Translations under genes and position numbers: made by a program | Shown here: positions 12,501 through 22,400 of the stretch, in pieces | Layout of the letters: every line of letters begins with the position of its first letter | How positions within the stretch are numbered: the stretch's first letter is position 1 | The notes under the pieces: generated by a model | Told to the model about the DNA's origin: nothing | Databases searched by the model: none | What the model saw: only the letters and a program-made list of their open reading frames with translations | Assembly: GCA_037783545.1 (NCBI GenBank) | Contig: JBBELK010000329.1 | Location: 1,998,501 to 2,062,500 of the forward strand | DNA: 64,000 bases | Source: Henricia sp. BOLD:AAB3569 | Taxonomy: Eukaryota > Echinodermata > Asteroidea > Spinulosida > Echinasteridae | Reading direction: 5' to 3'

Positions 12501-14721
12501 GTGACTGACGTTACAAAAAAAGGACATGCAAAAAAATCAATCATCTTTATTTTCAATTTCTTCTCAAACTAATGATACATTCAAAATGGTTATTTTACCC
12601 CTCAAAATAGAAGAGTTGGACCTAACAAACACACCATTTGGAGTCAGAAATATTGCATCAGTATATGTGTACACATGAAAATATGCGTGACTGACGTTAC
12701 ATGTGACTGACATTACTTTTTCTGTCATTACAACTTATAACAAAAAAGTGGATACCACAATACCTACAAAACCTACAAAGTGTCTATGTGGGCATTGGCT
12801 TCAGGCCACTTGTGGCTTCTGTTCTTTCTAAACCATGCTTCATACTTCATGAGAACATGAACACGAATGAAAATCTAACGTCAAACACATCGCGGAGAAC
12901 ATTAGCACAAGTTGAAACTACAACTTGTGTATTTAGAGTAGCCACCCTCAGGACCGTAAAAAACTGGCCACTATAAACAGGTGGCCACTTTGTAGGGGTT
13001 GCTTAAACAGCTAGAATCCCCCCAAAGTTTTCCTGTTTATCATGGACGTTTATATTTCTACAACGCGATTACAACGTGTTTTCCGCCAAAAATCGACAGT
13101 CTTTTGTTTAAAACGCAATTCAGTTCCGACCCTCTTCAACCGAAATTCTGAAACGCTCGAAGTCACTTGGTTTGTTTACAAACAGGGGCGTGACGTCATC
13201 CTGAGAAGAACTCAAAACGGCCTGTGTAGTATTGAATGGAAAACATACGAAGTGTATGTTCATCATGCCTGTTTCGTCCTTGTTGTTAGTGACTTGTAAC
13301 AAAAATCAAAATATCTATTTTGAGTTAAAACTACTTTCAAACAACAGACCAGCTGCAACAGATTTCAAAAATACCTTTGTTGCAAAAATTCATCAAGCGG
13401 TTGCTGTTTTATGCTTGTTAAATTGCGTCCAATTTACGTGCGGAATCGTCAATGAAAATGAATAGACAGTTAGTTCAAAAATTGTGATGTGATGCATAGC
13501 CCCTATATGCGCGCACACACGGCAGCCTAGCCGTACACATAACCCAACTCACGGCAGCCTACCCGGTACAAGTTCGCCTATAAGTACACCTTCGCGCGAC
13601 TAATTTCTCATTCTTCGAAATAATAAAGAAAATGTTTCTGCTCTTTTTCGTTTTTTTATAGTGTCTGGTAAAACATACAACCACGCAACTACTGGGCATA
13701 CATGTATCTCTGGCTTTTTGGACCAACAAAATTCTTCCAAAAACACCATCTAACAGAGACGTTTTTTTGCGTGTAAACGTATGGAGCTAACAATCGTGTT
13801 GACTTCTCTTTCTCAGGATTGCGTCACGGGGTCACGCGCATATCATTAATACCTAATGAGCATTTCAGAAATCGCGAAAATCTCATTTTCGAAAAGCGCA
13901 CTTTTGCTTGCAATTTATCCACTTAAAACCGACAATTTAAGAAAACAAAAATCCACATCTGGACTATCGAAAAAAGCCTAACTGCTGGATTTTCCTTCAA
14001 AGGGGATTCTAGTTCTTTAAGCATTATACACATGGCATTTGGGACCAAAGATGGGTGGCCACTATAAGCAGGTGGCCTTAATAGCAGGTTTCATTGTCGT
14101 TGAACTTTATGCGAGTCCTTGGCGTGAAAACTTCATTGTGACATCAAATTTGCATTTGCTCTTGCATGAATTGTGAACCGGCATTAAAGGGTCTAGTTAA
14201 AGATAGTATACATGATTGGTAAACTGTTACAAATAGTTTTATCCCCATGTGTGCTTGAAGATATGCATGATTAAAACCAACCTGAGCAAAAACCAGCTCA
14301 GTACTTCGTCTAACTTTTGAGAAAACAGTCAAAAAAGGGTTTGCAGTCATTTCGTCCCAAAACCACTTCGCCCTGAACCATTTCGCCCTGAACCACAGCC
14401 TGTGCACTAAGTGATTTTGGGGCGAGGTAGCATTTGGGCGAAATGGCACTTGGGCATAATGGTTTGGGGCGAATTGAATTTTCGTCTCATGAGACAAAAA
14501 ACTAATTGTTTTACTCATTTCTCAAAGACTATAGCACTTTAGACAAAACCATTTCAGGGGACGTTTTCTACGGTCATCATGTTTATATTGTGTGAACATT
14601 TCTGATTTTCAAAATAACCAATCATGTATACTGCCTTTAAGGGTTGATTTTATTTTCGATTTCATTTTTGTCTTGACAGGAATCCAAGTCCGTCTTGAAT
14701 CTTTTCAACCACATCCGTTGA
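3549..14721 (+). CDS. FZR1: Fizzy-related protein homolog (FZR1/Cdh1), APC/C co-activator, 12 exons
   Basis: Coding exons: 3549-3623, 3870-3922, 4884-5002, 5692-5908, 7089-7272, 7552-7617, 8658-8760, 9813-9994, 10789-11022, 11628-11732, 12044-12136, 14680-14721. All junctions are GT-AG and phases fit, giving 490 residues (human about 493-496). The protein recruits substrates to the anaphase-promoting complex in late mitosis and G1. Visible hallmarks: N-terminus MDQEYEKRLL; C-box DRFIPSR at residues 42-48, split by intron 2; the KISKIPFKVLDAPELQ segment before the propeller; seven WD40 repeats with near-invariant stretches such as SGSRDRMILQRD and TGAGDETLRFWN; and terminal Ile-Arg, which docks on APC3/CDC27. 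The start follows homology and a good Kozak context (A at -3, G at +4). An in-frame upstream ATG at 3474 would add 25 unrelated residues. A possible 5' UTR acceptor ends at 3231. I could not place the poly(A) site. Confidence 0.97.
3929..4502. mobile_element. 574-bp MITE inserted in the FZR1 exon-2 splice donor
   Basis: Terminal inverted repeats begin GGGTCATTCCATAAATA at both ends. AAGT is duplicated at 3925-3928 and 4503-4506. Exon 2 of FZR1 ends at 3922, so the element landed inside the GTAAGT donor and the 4-base duplication kept the donor intact. No transposase is encoded. Confidence 0.85.
5183..5642. mobile_element. hAT-like non-autonomous element with nested hairpin
   Basis: Ends are ATACCTGCCAAC and its complement GTTGGCAGGTAT. 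Flanks are GTAAGTCC (5175-5182) and GTAAGTCT (5643-5650), matching at 7 of 8 bases, as expected for an 8-bp hAT target duplication. Inside, about 5325-5545 forms another palindrome whose ends read TATATATAGTAAACTAGAGTG, probably a second nested insertion. It lies in FZR1 intron 3. Confidence 0.65.
5945..6710. repeat. Composite repeat with foldback core, FZR1 intron 4
   Basis: A core at 6067-6614 begins CCCGCTTCAAACGTCGCGC and ends with the complementary sequence, with further inverted and direct copies of a Y-C-A-AACGTCGTGCTT-like motif inside. It is bordered by copies of a second repeat, TTAGGG..TTTTGCCCTGAC and GACACTATGAGAAAAATGTCAG, which recurs near 10080-10160 and 10330-10400. No coding content seen. 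Confidence 0.6.
6916..7040 (+). repeat. tRNA-derived SINE, complete head
   Basis: A tRNA-like head carries an A-box (TAGCTCAGCTGG) and B-box (GGTTCGAATCC) with near-pairing acceptor ends (GCGTCAT/ATGAGGC). It is followed by the SINE body segment CTCGTCCCATGTTTGGTTG. The anticodon arm does not fold cleanly, so I call it a SINE rather than a functional tRNA gene. It lies in FZR1 intron 4. Confidence 0.65.
7318..7416. mobile_element. GGCCATGACAG-family MITE, best-preserved copy
   Basis: The 99-bp element has perfect inverted ends GGCCATGACAGGGGGCAG and CTGCCCCCTGTCATGGCC around a core containing CATGCACGAGTAGGCA. It lies in FZR1 intron 5. This copy defines the family found at five other places in the window. 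Confidence 0.75.
7711..8600 (+). repeat. 78-bp tandem array of tRNA-like SINE heads (about 11 copies)
   Basis: Units starting CCACTGTGCCTC lie at 7711, 7789, 7866, 7944, 8022, 8100, 8178, 8256, 8333, 8412 and 8490, a 77-79 bp period. Each holds the tRNA A-box region TAGCTCAGCTGGTAGAGC and ends before the T-arm. Only the last unit keeps a B-box (GGTTCGAATCC near 8548) and runs into the SINE body (CATCCCAAGTTTGGTTG). The array fills FZR1 intron 6. Because 78 is a multiple of three it keeps a spurious reading frame open. Confidence 0.85.
10080..10430 (-). repeat. SINE/tRNA-related repeat cluster in FZR1 intron 8
   Basis: Two partial direct copies of a repeat (TTAGGGTTTG..., CACTCTACACTCAGTGCTTTCCC) flank a tRNA-like sequence, and a second truncated T-arm (GGGACTCGAACCC) lies near 10410. 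The same repeat occurs at about 5945-6710. It is non-coding. Confidence 0.6.
10169..10240 (-). tRNA. tRNA-like sequence (anticodon loop reads TGT; probably SINE head)
   Basis: Read on the - strand, acceptor bases GCTCGG pair with CCGAGC, the A-box is TGGTCGAGTGG and the B-box GGTTCGAGTCC. A perfect 5-bp T-stem (GTGGG/CCCAC) and an anticodon stem TCTGC/GCAGG enclose loop CTTGTTT, giving anticodon TGT (Thr). Base 37 is T instead of a purine. It lies within a dispersed repeat, so a tRNA-derived SINE or pseudogene is likelier than a working gene. Confidence 0.45.
11078..11283. repeat. 11-bp minisatellite (GAGTCACACTC)
   Basis: Eighteen complete units plus a partial one follow each other with almost no variation; only the first unit differs (CACTT). 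It begins 55 bases after the FZR1 exon-9 donor. Adjacent units create a CTCGAG palindrome at every junction. Confidence 0.95.
11829..12000. repeat. Inverted pair of tRNA-derived SINE ends, FZR1 intron 10
   Basis: A minus-strand T-arm (CGGGATTCGAACCCGAGACC) is followed by a plus-strand T-arm (GTTTGAATCCCGACA), each flanked outward by the body motif GATGAGAGAAAA or TTTCTTATCCCAAGTTT. The element therefore forms a hairpin. The tail motif AATGGTGATTAGGCACC also occurs at 7648, linking it to the intron-6 array family. Confidence 0.6.
12266..12313 (+). repeat. Partial GGCCATGACAG-family repeat
   Basis: The left end GGCCATGACAGGGAGCAGTCA and core CATGCACGAGTAGGCAC are present; the right half is missing. 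It lies in FZR1 intron 11. Confidence 0.6.
14197..14640 (+). mobile_element. TTAA-flanked MITE, copy 1 of 3
   Basis: Ends are TTAAAGATAGTATACATGATTGGT and ACCAATCATGTATACTGCCTTTAA. The middle carries short tandem motifs of the type TTCGCCCTGAACCA in both orientations. Full-length relatives lie at 28967-29456 and 42840-43334 in the same orientation. The TTAA at each border suggests a piggyBac-like target duplication. It sits in the last FZR1 intron, 39 bases before the final exon. Confidence 0.7.
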
Positions 14722-15682
14722 AGTTCAACACAGATATTGAGAATATCGACCACACGTTTCACAACAAAATAATTACTTGGGGCAGTTGGGGCATACAACA
14801 CTCTCAGGAGACATCAAGTCACTTACAGCTAGGTATATGGTTTTTTGGGGGGGTGGTGGGGGGACTTTACCTGGACTTATTTAGGGCAATACATGTATAG
14901 GGATTTTTTCGTGGGGGGCACCTGGGGGGGTGGGGGAGCACTGGAAATTTGTGCTACGCCACTGAAGAGAAAGTCCAAATCAAACGCATCTTTGCACAGT
15001 ATTATTTATTGGTCGTTGAAGAAATTTGTCACATTATAGACTACAATGGGACAAGGTGTCTAACATTTGTCGAAGTCTGTGAGCTGTTTAAAATTGCACA
15101 GTGTCGGATTTCAATGGCTTTGGTCCAGTGTTAAGGAAAAATACCTGGACAACAAAACATAGAATATTTCTGAGCTGAAAACTCTTTTCTTGGTTGTCGT
15201 GGCAATCTACAATCAGACATAGTTATTAATTTAAAAACAATTATGCAGAAAATTATCTTTTTTAAATTTTTTTTTATTAGGAATGAATTATAAAAGGGGA
15301 GTTATTGAAAGTGAGATTATTCTTTATAAATCATTCTTTTAAATTGGTTTTCAAGATTATTGTGATAAAGACAGAAAATTCTGCCAAATTTTAAAAAAAA
15401 TCTTTCGTTTGGGTTTTAGTTAATTTTCAGTGAACAGTTTTAGTTAATTTCCTTTTAATTATTTTGATCGGAACACCCATTTTAGTTCATCTTAACAGTA
15501 AATGGTAATAAAATAACCAATATATTTTCCTTTTTATAAATGCAAGGAACATTTATCTGCATGCAACGATATTTAGATTTCACTTTTTACTTGCCAGGTT
15601 TTTTTTTATAATCAGGATGGTGAGATTGCCCTTTTAAGTTTGGTTTTGTGGCAAATTGTCTCTTTACAAAGATAAACGTCCT
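14722..15682. other. Downstream flank of FZR1, no recognised gene
   Basis: This holds the FZR1 3' UTR and AT-rich intergenic DNA. A G-rich stretch lies at 14840-14940. I saw no clear AATAAA close to the stop codon and no repeat I could name. Confidence 0.5.
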
Positions 15683-16254
15683 AGACACCGTTCTCACTAG
15701 AGAAATCGCTTTGTTCAACGATGATTCAACGAAGAGATTTCCTGATGTAAACGCATGCCTCTTCATTTGACAGAGATTTCCTGATGCGTGCCCCTCTTAA
15801 TTCGATGATGATTAGAATCTCTTCGTACGACGAAGCAAAATAGCATCATTCGACGAAGAGATCGCTTTATTCGACGAAGAGATCGCTTCATTCGATGAAG
15901 CAAATTTGTAATGTGAACGCTCCCTTCGTTCAACGAAGCGATTTGGCAGGCCTGGTTGTACATGTACAAACAAGATTGTTGTGCGTCAAGCACCTAGCAA
16001 GCATTTTTGACGTGCCACTGGAAAACCACACAGCGCGTCTAGACGCTTGAAGCTCGGCACTTGACTCGCATGTACGACCAGGCATAGTGGCCTCCCACAG
16101 CTTCATTCGATCTTCGTTAGCGGTAGCTTAATGTGTACGGTACCGTTCTTCATTCGATCTTCGTTAAGTCATATGTGAATGCACGCTTCATTAACTAATG
16201 ATGATTAACTAATGTTTGTCAAACGAAGCGATTTTTCTAGTGAGAATGGCGTCT
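15683..16254. mobile_element. TIR element with internal CGACGAAGAGATCGCTT repeats
   Basis: The ends pair as AGACACCGTTCTCACTAG and the complement of CTAGTGAGAATGGCGTCT. Several internal copies of a motif like TTCGACGAAGAGATCGCTT follow the left end. No transposase is present and no clear target duplication was found. Confidence 0.6.
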
Positions 16255-17900
16255 TATTCAGTTAACCTCCGTTAAAATGCAGTGAATTTTCAACTGCAAA
16301 TTGTTCTATATAGTCAAGTGACACAGTATGTAACTTAAAAACTAGATGAGAACTGTATTAAGATGCTTTACTTACAAAGGTATCAAGGTGATTTAAACGG
16401 GGCACTGGTAAGAACATTTTCAGACATTCCATACGGGGTAGGTCCTGTCGTTTTTAGACTTATATCAAGTCTGAGATTGCGTATTGAAATAAGACTTGAA
16501 ATAAGTCTTCCCCCGCCCACCTGGTAGATGTCCGCAAATTTTCGTAACCGGGTACCCCCTGATTTAACTGCAGTTTTTGTGTAAATAAAAACAGTATGTG
16601 GAGAGTTTAAAGAATAAAGAACTATGTATGCCACTAACTTTTTCAAAATTTGTGTGATTTTGTAATGAAATCGGATTTAAGAAATTATTTCAGTGGGATT
16701 TTAGTGTTGATGTTCGTGCTCGACTGTCTCGTCTTTCTTGAGAAAAAAAATTCAAACTTGCAGGTAAAATGTAATAAAGCTCCAAGTGCCTTCATAAAAT
16801 ACAATGCTAAAATAAAAGAAATTATTAATTTATACGAAATTTAAAGTTAGTGCTTTTTTAATATTTAAAATGATATTTTACACGATAGCCTCTACTAGGC
16901 ATTTCGCGGGGATAAAATCGAGTTTGGTGTTGTGTGAAGTTCGTACGTGCAAGTGGTCGTCACAGGCCACCGTAGCAGGTTTTTTTACACCAGCCAATCA
17001 GCAACGAGTGCGCGACGTTAGAAAACTGTCACCAGACGATTTTCCGTGCGTGAGTTAACTTTGCTGCTTCGGTCTGTGTTTTTACACCATTTTTGTCGCT
17101 TTCTTGGCCCAAAAATGATTGTCATGACAGCTGACACCCGTACAAAGTTTTACCTATACGTGTTGCGAAATCTTCGGGCCTAAACGCGCCAAACATTGAC
17201 ACATTTTGTTTCTTGAACACAAGTCGACATATGTCATGTATGTCATTCGGACGCCATGTTGTCTGCAGGTGGCTGTACTGTGTGCATTATCGAGGAGAGA
17301 TTTTCTCCTCCAGGTCTCTGGAGGAAGGGAACAAGTTATAGTGATTTGCAGAGGTTTTTGACTCAAGATATACATGTACTTGCAAATCAAAATGTTACTG
17401 TTATCGTGAACCTGGACAGCCACAGGACTGAGCCAACTACCAGGAGATCTACATTTCCACCATGATTTCGGGATATGACGGAAACCAGGAACTAATTTCA
17501 AGCAAGGCACCCCTGTGGGCACCCGGGGTTACAGAATAGGTGCCCTGCATCCTCCTTGCATTTCGTAAAAGGCGAAAAAATGGAGGCAACTCGTTTGCCG
17601 TGAGTTGCGACTCGTGTCGATGGAAGACGGGATCCTGGAGGTTGAGGATTCTGGGAGCTGCGGCTTCCATGATATCCAACACACCTCTTTGGCCCTTATT
17701 TCATCTAGACGAGCGGTCTGAATGGCCCGTTCAGATCAATCGGCTGGTCGTGTCTAGCCCTATGCGCCGAGGTTTAAAATATGATTGAACACTTTTCTAA
17801 CTCTAACTCTGTGTTACAAATCAAGTCTATTTTATCTAACTTTATTACCTCGGCCTTAGAAAGCGACGGCTCATGGGTCAATCAGGCATGTATTACATTT
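16255..17900. other. Intergenic DNA, no recognised gene
   Basis: Only short ORFs without recognisable domains occur here. The right part, about 16,870 onward, could be the 5' UTR of the following LINE, but I cannot fix that border. Confidence 0.4.
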
Positions 17901-18038
17901 TTATGTGAACATGTCTGAGTATATCATCTTTGTATCCTTGTTGTATATCTATCTTCTTATGAAGTAGCTCTGTACATCCCCTTGTTGGACTCCGTGGTGG
18001 GTGAGGAGCAAGGATGATGAATATTATGCAAATAAAAC

Positions 18039-19448
18039 ATGGCCTCCCACACAAAAAAACGAAATCGTAAAGACTCGGACTCGGATTCAGACAACTTGAA
18101 CGAACAATCTTCCACCGGTTCCAAAGATACTTGGAACAGATTTTTTGAAATTATTTCGACTGACGACAGCCACTCCATCACAAAGCTTTCTCCTTTCATA
18201 ATTGACAAAGCAATTCAAGGTATGGTTGGCATTGTCAAATCTGTGAAGAAATTAAGAAGACCTCCTGCGGGCAGCCTCCTCATTGAGGTAGCTACCCAAG
18301 CCCAAAGTCATAACATCATCAAAGTCAAACAACTAACTAACATACCTGTTGCTGTTCAACCGCATAAGACGCTGAACAGCAGCAAAGGAGTTATAAAAAC
18401 ACGTGAACTAGATGACCAACTAGAAGATGAAATCCTAAACTATCTTACGGCACAAAACGTCACCTCTGTTAAAAGAATAACTATCAGGAAAAACAATAAC
18501 ATCATTGCTACAGGTACTTACATCTTGACCTTTGGTTCAACCATACTCCCAGAATCCATTAAGCTGGGATACCTCAAAGTCAGGGTTGAGAAGTTCATTC
18601 CGAACCCACTTAGATGCTATCAATGCCAAAAGTTTGGCCATGGTCTACAAGCGTGTAGAGGAAGAACCTGTTGCTTCCGCTGTGGCGAACCTGACCACAA
18701 TGGACAGGATTGCCACAAAGATCCAAAATGCACCAATTGCCATGGGGATCATATGGCCTCATCTAAAGACTGCCCAGTATGGAAAATGGAGAAACATGTC
18801 CAACATCTAAAAACCATGAACAATATCAGTTATCAAGAAGCCAAGAAAATGGCCAAAGCCTCCAATGCGGATAAACCTACAGTTACATATGCAACAGCAG
18901 TAGCTAAACCCAAAGCAACAAGAAATATGGAATGTCAAACTAAACTCACCTGGATCACAACTGAAAACCCAATAACCTACACGCCAACCATAAGTCAGAA
19001 CCAACCCAAAACCAAATCCTGCAGTTGCCAGACTGATCCATTTGATCCCCAAGCCAAAATGCACCCTACTACTACTACTACTACTGCTGCTACCTCTAAG
19101 TCGGCAAATCAACCATCAACTAGTAGTAGCTCAACAGCCCAAGTCAAAAAGCACCCAACTACTACTACTACTACTGCTACTACCACTAAGTCAGCAAATC
19201 AACCATCAACTAGTGATAGCTCAAAAGGAAAACCACCAGGAAAACATTCCAACAAAAAAGCTAACCCTGACTCAAGTAACCGAACAAAAAAAGCCGACAA
19301 AAACCCAATCAACCTCCAAAACAAATTCGGTAACTTAAATGACGAAGCAGAAGACGACATGGAAGTCTATTATACAGAACTTCAACAAGTATCTACAAAC
19401 TCAAAGAATAGAACAAGAAGTAGATCCCCTAGACCTGATAATAAATAA
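18039..19448 (+). CDS. LINE ORF1, gag-like zinc-knuckle RNA-binding protein
   Basis: The 469-residue product would bind retrotransposon RNA. Three CCHC knuckles lie near residues 194-239: CYQCQKFGHGLQAC, CFRCGEPDHNGQDC and a third, variant CTNCHGDHMASSKDC. The N-terminal part is charged (DSDSDSDN near residue 12). The C-terminal part is low-complexity: a Thr-rich tract encoded by (ACT)n is present twice, each followed by KSANQPSTS, showing an in-frame duplication of about 35 codons. The last stretch is basic (RTRSRSPRPDNK). The chosen ATG follows AAAC and gives the longest frame; the next gene starts 42 bases downstream. Confidence 0.85.
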   Translation: MASHTKKRNRKDSDSDSDNLNEQSSTGSKDTWNRFFEIISTDDSHSITKLSPFIIDKAIQGMVGIVKSVKKLRRPPAGSLLIEVATQAQSHNIIKVKQLTNIPVAVQPHKTLNSSKGVIKTRELDDQLEDEILNYLTAQNVTSVKRITIRKNNNIIATGTYILTFGSTILPESIKLGYLKVRVEKFIPNPLRCYQCQKFGHGLQACRGRTCCFRCGEPDHNGQDCHKDPKCTNCHGDHMASSKDCPVWKMEKHVQHLKTMNNISYQEAKKMAKASNADKPTVTYATAVAKPKATRNMECQTKLTWITTENPITYTPTISQNQPKTKSCSCQTDPFDPQAKMHPTTTTTTAATSKSANQPSTSSSSTAQVKKHPTTTTTTATTTKSANQPSTSDSSKGKPPGKHSNKKANPDSSNRTKKADKNPINLQNKFGNLNDEAEDDMEVYYTELQQVSTNSKNRTRSRSPRPDNK

Positions 19449-19490
19449 CATAACTCCATATGTTATTAACCTAACTTAATAACATTGTAA

Positions 19491-22400
19491 ATGAATACTA
19501 GTAAAATAGTTCAATGGAATTGTAGAGGCTTTAAAGCCAACTTTAATGAAATTAAAGTTTTAGCGCAAACACACAACCCTGCTGTGTTTGCGCTTCAAGA
19601 GACCCACTTAAAAGGAAATGACAATATTAACTTTAAATCCTACCATATGTATAACGCCTATGATCCAGACAATGAACGAGCCAAAGGAGGCTCCTCATTA
19701 CTTATTAAACAAAATGTTCTCCATAGCCCTGTACTTTTAAATACCACTCTTCAGGCTGTTGCAGCCCGTGTTACTTTACACAAAACAATTACTGTTTGTT
19801 CTGTTTATATTCCTCCTCCTCTCAGTTTAAAACAAGCTGACCTAGATGATCTTGCTTACCAGCTCCCAACTCCATACGTAATACTAGGAGATTTTAATGG
19901 TCACAATCCTATCTGGGGTTCTGACACACATAATACAAAAGGTAGACTACTCGAGAAATTCATCGGTGATCAAGCACTGTGTATTTTGAATGATGGATCA
20001 TATACCTACCTGCACCCCGGTAATGGCTCATACTCATCTATAGACCTTTCCCTTACTGACCCTGAACTAGTAACAGACTTTTCATGGGAAGTTTGGGATG
20101 ACCTATGTGGAAGCGATCATTTCCCAATAATCTTAGAATATGACCAATCACTCACTGAAGAATACACCCCTAAATGGAACTTCAACAAAGCAGACTGGAA
20201 ATCTTTTTCTAAGAACTGTGAAGAAAAATTAACTACTGATAATATCAACTTCGACAATGAAGCTGACCCCATAAGAACTTTTACAAAAATCTTAATCTCT
20301 ATAGCCGACGAAACTATTCCCAAAACATCAACTCGGCCATCTAAACCACATATACCATGGGATGACCAAGAATGCAAGGATGCCAGGAAAACTCGTAAAA
20401 AAGCTGAACGGAAATTTAACCTCAGACCAACACCAGATAACCTAGCTCAAGTTAAAATTACTAGAGCTAAGGCCCGTCAAATTATTAACCACAAAAGAAG
20501 AAATAGCTGGAAAACATATGTATCTAAACTTACCTCACGTACTCCTTTGAGTAAAGTCTGGAATATGGTCCAGAAAATGAATGGTCGAAAGGTGAGATCG
20601 GGAGTTAAACATCTAAAAAAAGATGATGATACCCTTACTACTAAGACAGACATAGCAGAGGAATTAGCAAAAACATTTGAACAAAATTCCTCTACAGAAA
20701 ACTACTCAAAAGAATTTCAAAAATTCAAATTACGGAATGAACAACAACGACTAAACTTCACATCTAATAACACCGAAAACTACAACCAACCATTTACACT
20801 CGAAGAACTAATCACAGCCATTAGGAAATCCCATGATACAGCAACAGGCCCAGATCAAATACACTATCAACTATTAAAACACTTACCTGAGAAATGTGTA
20901 ATAACTCTATTAGACATATTTAATATCGTATGGGAAACTGGTGACATTCCACCATCGTGGAAGAATGCTACCGTCATTCCTATACCAAAACCAGGTAAAG
21001 ATCACACAAACCCTTCCAACTACCGACCAATAGCACTCACTTCATGTTTATGTAAAACCATGGAAAGAATGGTCAACGACAGACTTGTCTGGTTGCTTGA
21101 AGCAAATGGCCTTATAAATAACTACCAATGTGGCTTTCGGAAAGGCCGAAGTACTACAGACCACTTAGTAAGACTAGAATCCTTCGTCCGAGATGCTTTT
21201 ATCAAAAAAGAGCATGCTGTTGCAATATTCTTTGACTTAGAAAAAGCATATGATACTACATGGAAGTATGGCATAATGAAAGACCTTCATGAAATGGGAT
21301 TCAGAGGTAAACTTCCCATTTTTATTGCAAATTTTTTAATTGACAGATATTTTAAAGTTAAGGTAGGGACCACCCTATCTGCCTCACACGAACAAGAAAT
21401 GGGTGTACCCCAAGGGAGTATCCTTTCCGTTTCCTTATTTAGTATCAAAATTAATAACATTGTTAAAACAGTCCAGAATGGAGTCTCTCCTTCGCTGTAT
21501 GTAGATGATTTCCTGATTTGCTATAGAGGTAGCCGTATGCAAAATATTGAACGTCAACTCCAGTTGACTCTTAACAAACTACAGAAATGGTCTACTGAAA
21601 ATGGTTTTAAATTCTCAAAACCTAAAACTGTTTGTATGCATTTCTGCCGACTCAGAAATGCACACTTTGACCCTGAGCTATATCTCGAAGGCGACAAAAT
21701 TAAAGTGGTTAATGAAACCAAATTTTTAGGAATAATCTTTGATTCTAAACTTAACTTTTTACCTCATATCAAAGCTCTCAAAATTAAATGTCTGAAAGCT
21801 ATGGACATTATCAAAGCTGTAGCTAACAAAAACTGGGGAGCTGAATGTTCAGTTCTGTTACAATTATATAGATCACTTATCCGATCTAAATTAGACTATG
21901 GATGCATAATTTACGGTTCTGCCCCCAAATCTTATCTTAAACAACTCAACACTGTTCACCATCAAGGCCTACGGCTCTCCTTTGGTGCATTTAGAACATC
22001 ACCAGTGGAGAGCCTTTATGTTACAGCTGATGAACCGCCTCTTGAAAATAGGCGCATTAAACTATCTCTACAATACATCACTAAATTAGCAGCTAATCCA
22101 TCTAACCCAGCATATCAATGTGTTTTTTATCCTAAATTTCAACATATATATGCTGCCAAACCCAAAACAATTAAACCACTTGGCCTACGTCTACAGTCAC
22201 ACATACAAGCAGCTAAACTTGACTTTCAAAACATAGCACAAACCGAGATTCCAGTGATACCACACTGGGAAATTCACAAACCTCAAGTCTTTCTACATAT
22301 GACAAAATACAAAAAATCAGATACTGATGTATCAGTATTCCAAAATGATCATCTAGAATTTAAAGTTAGGTTTCCCAACCATATTTGCATCTACACAGAT

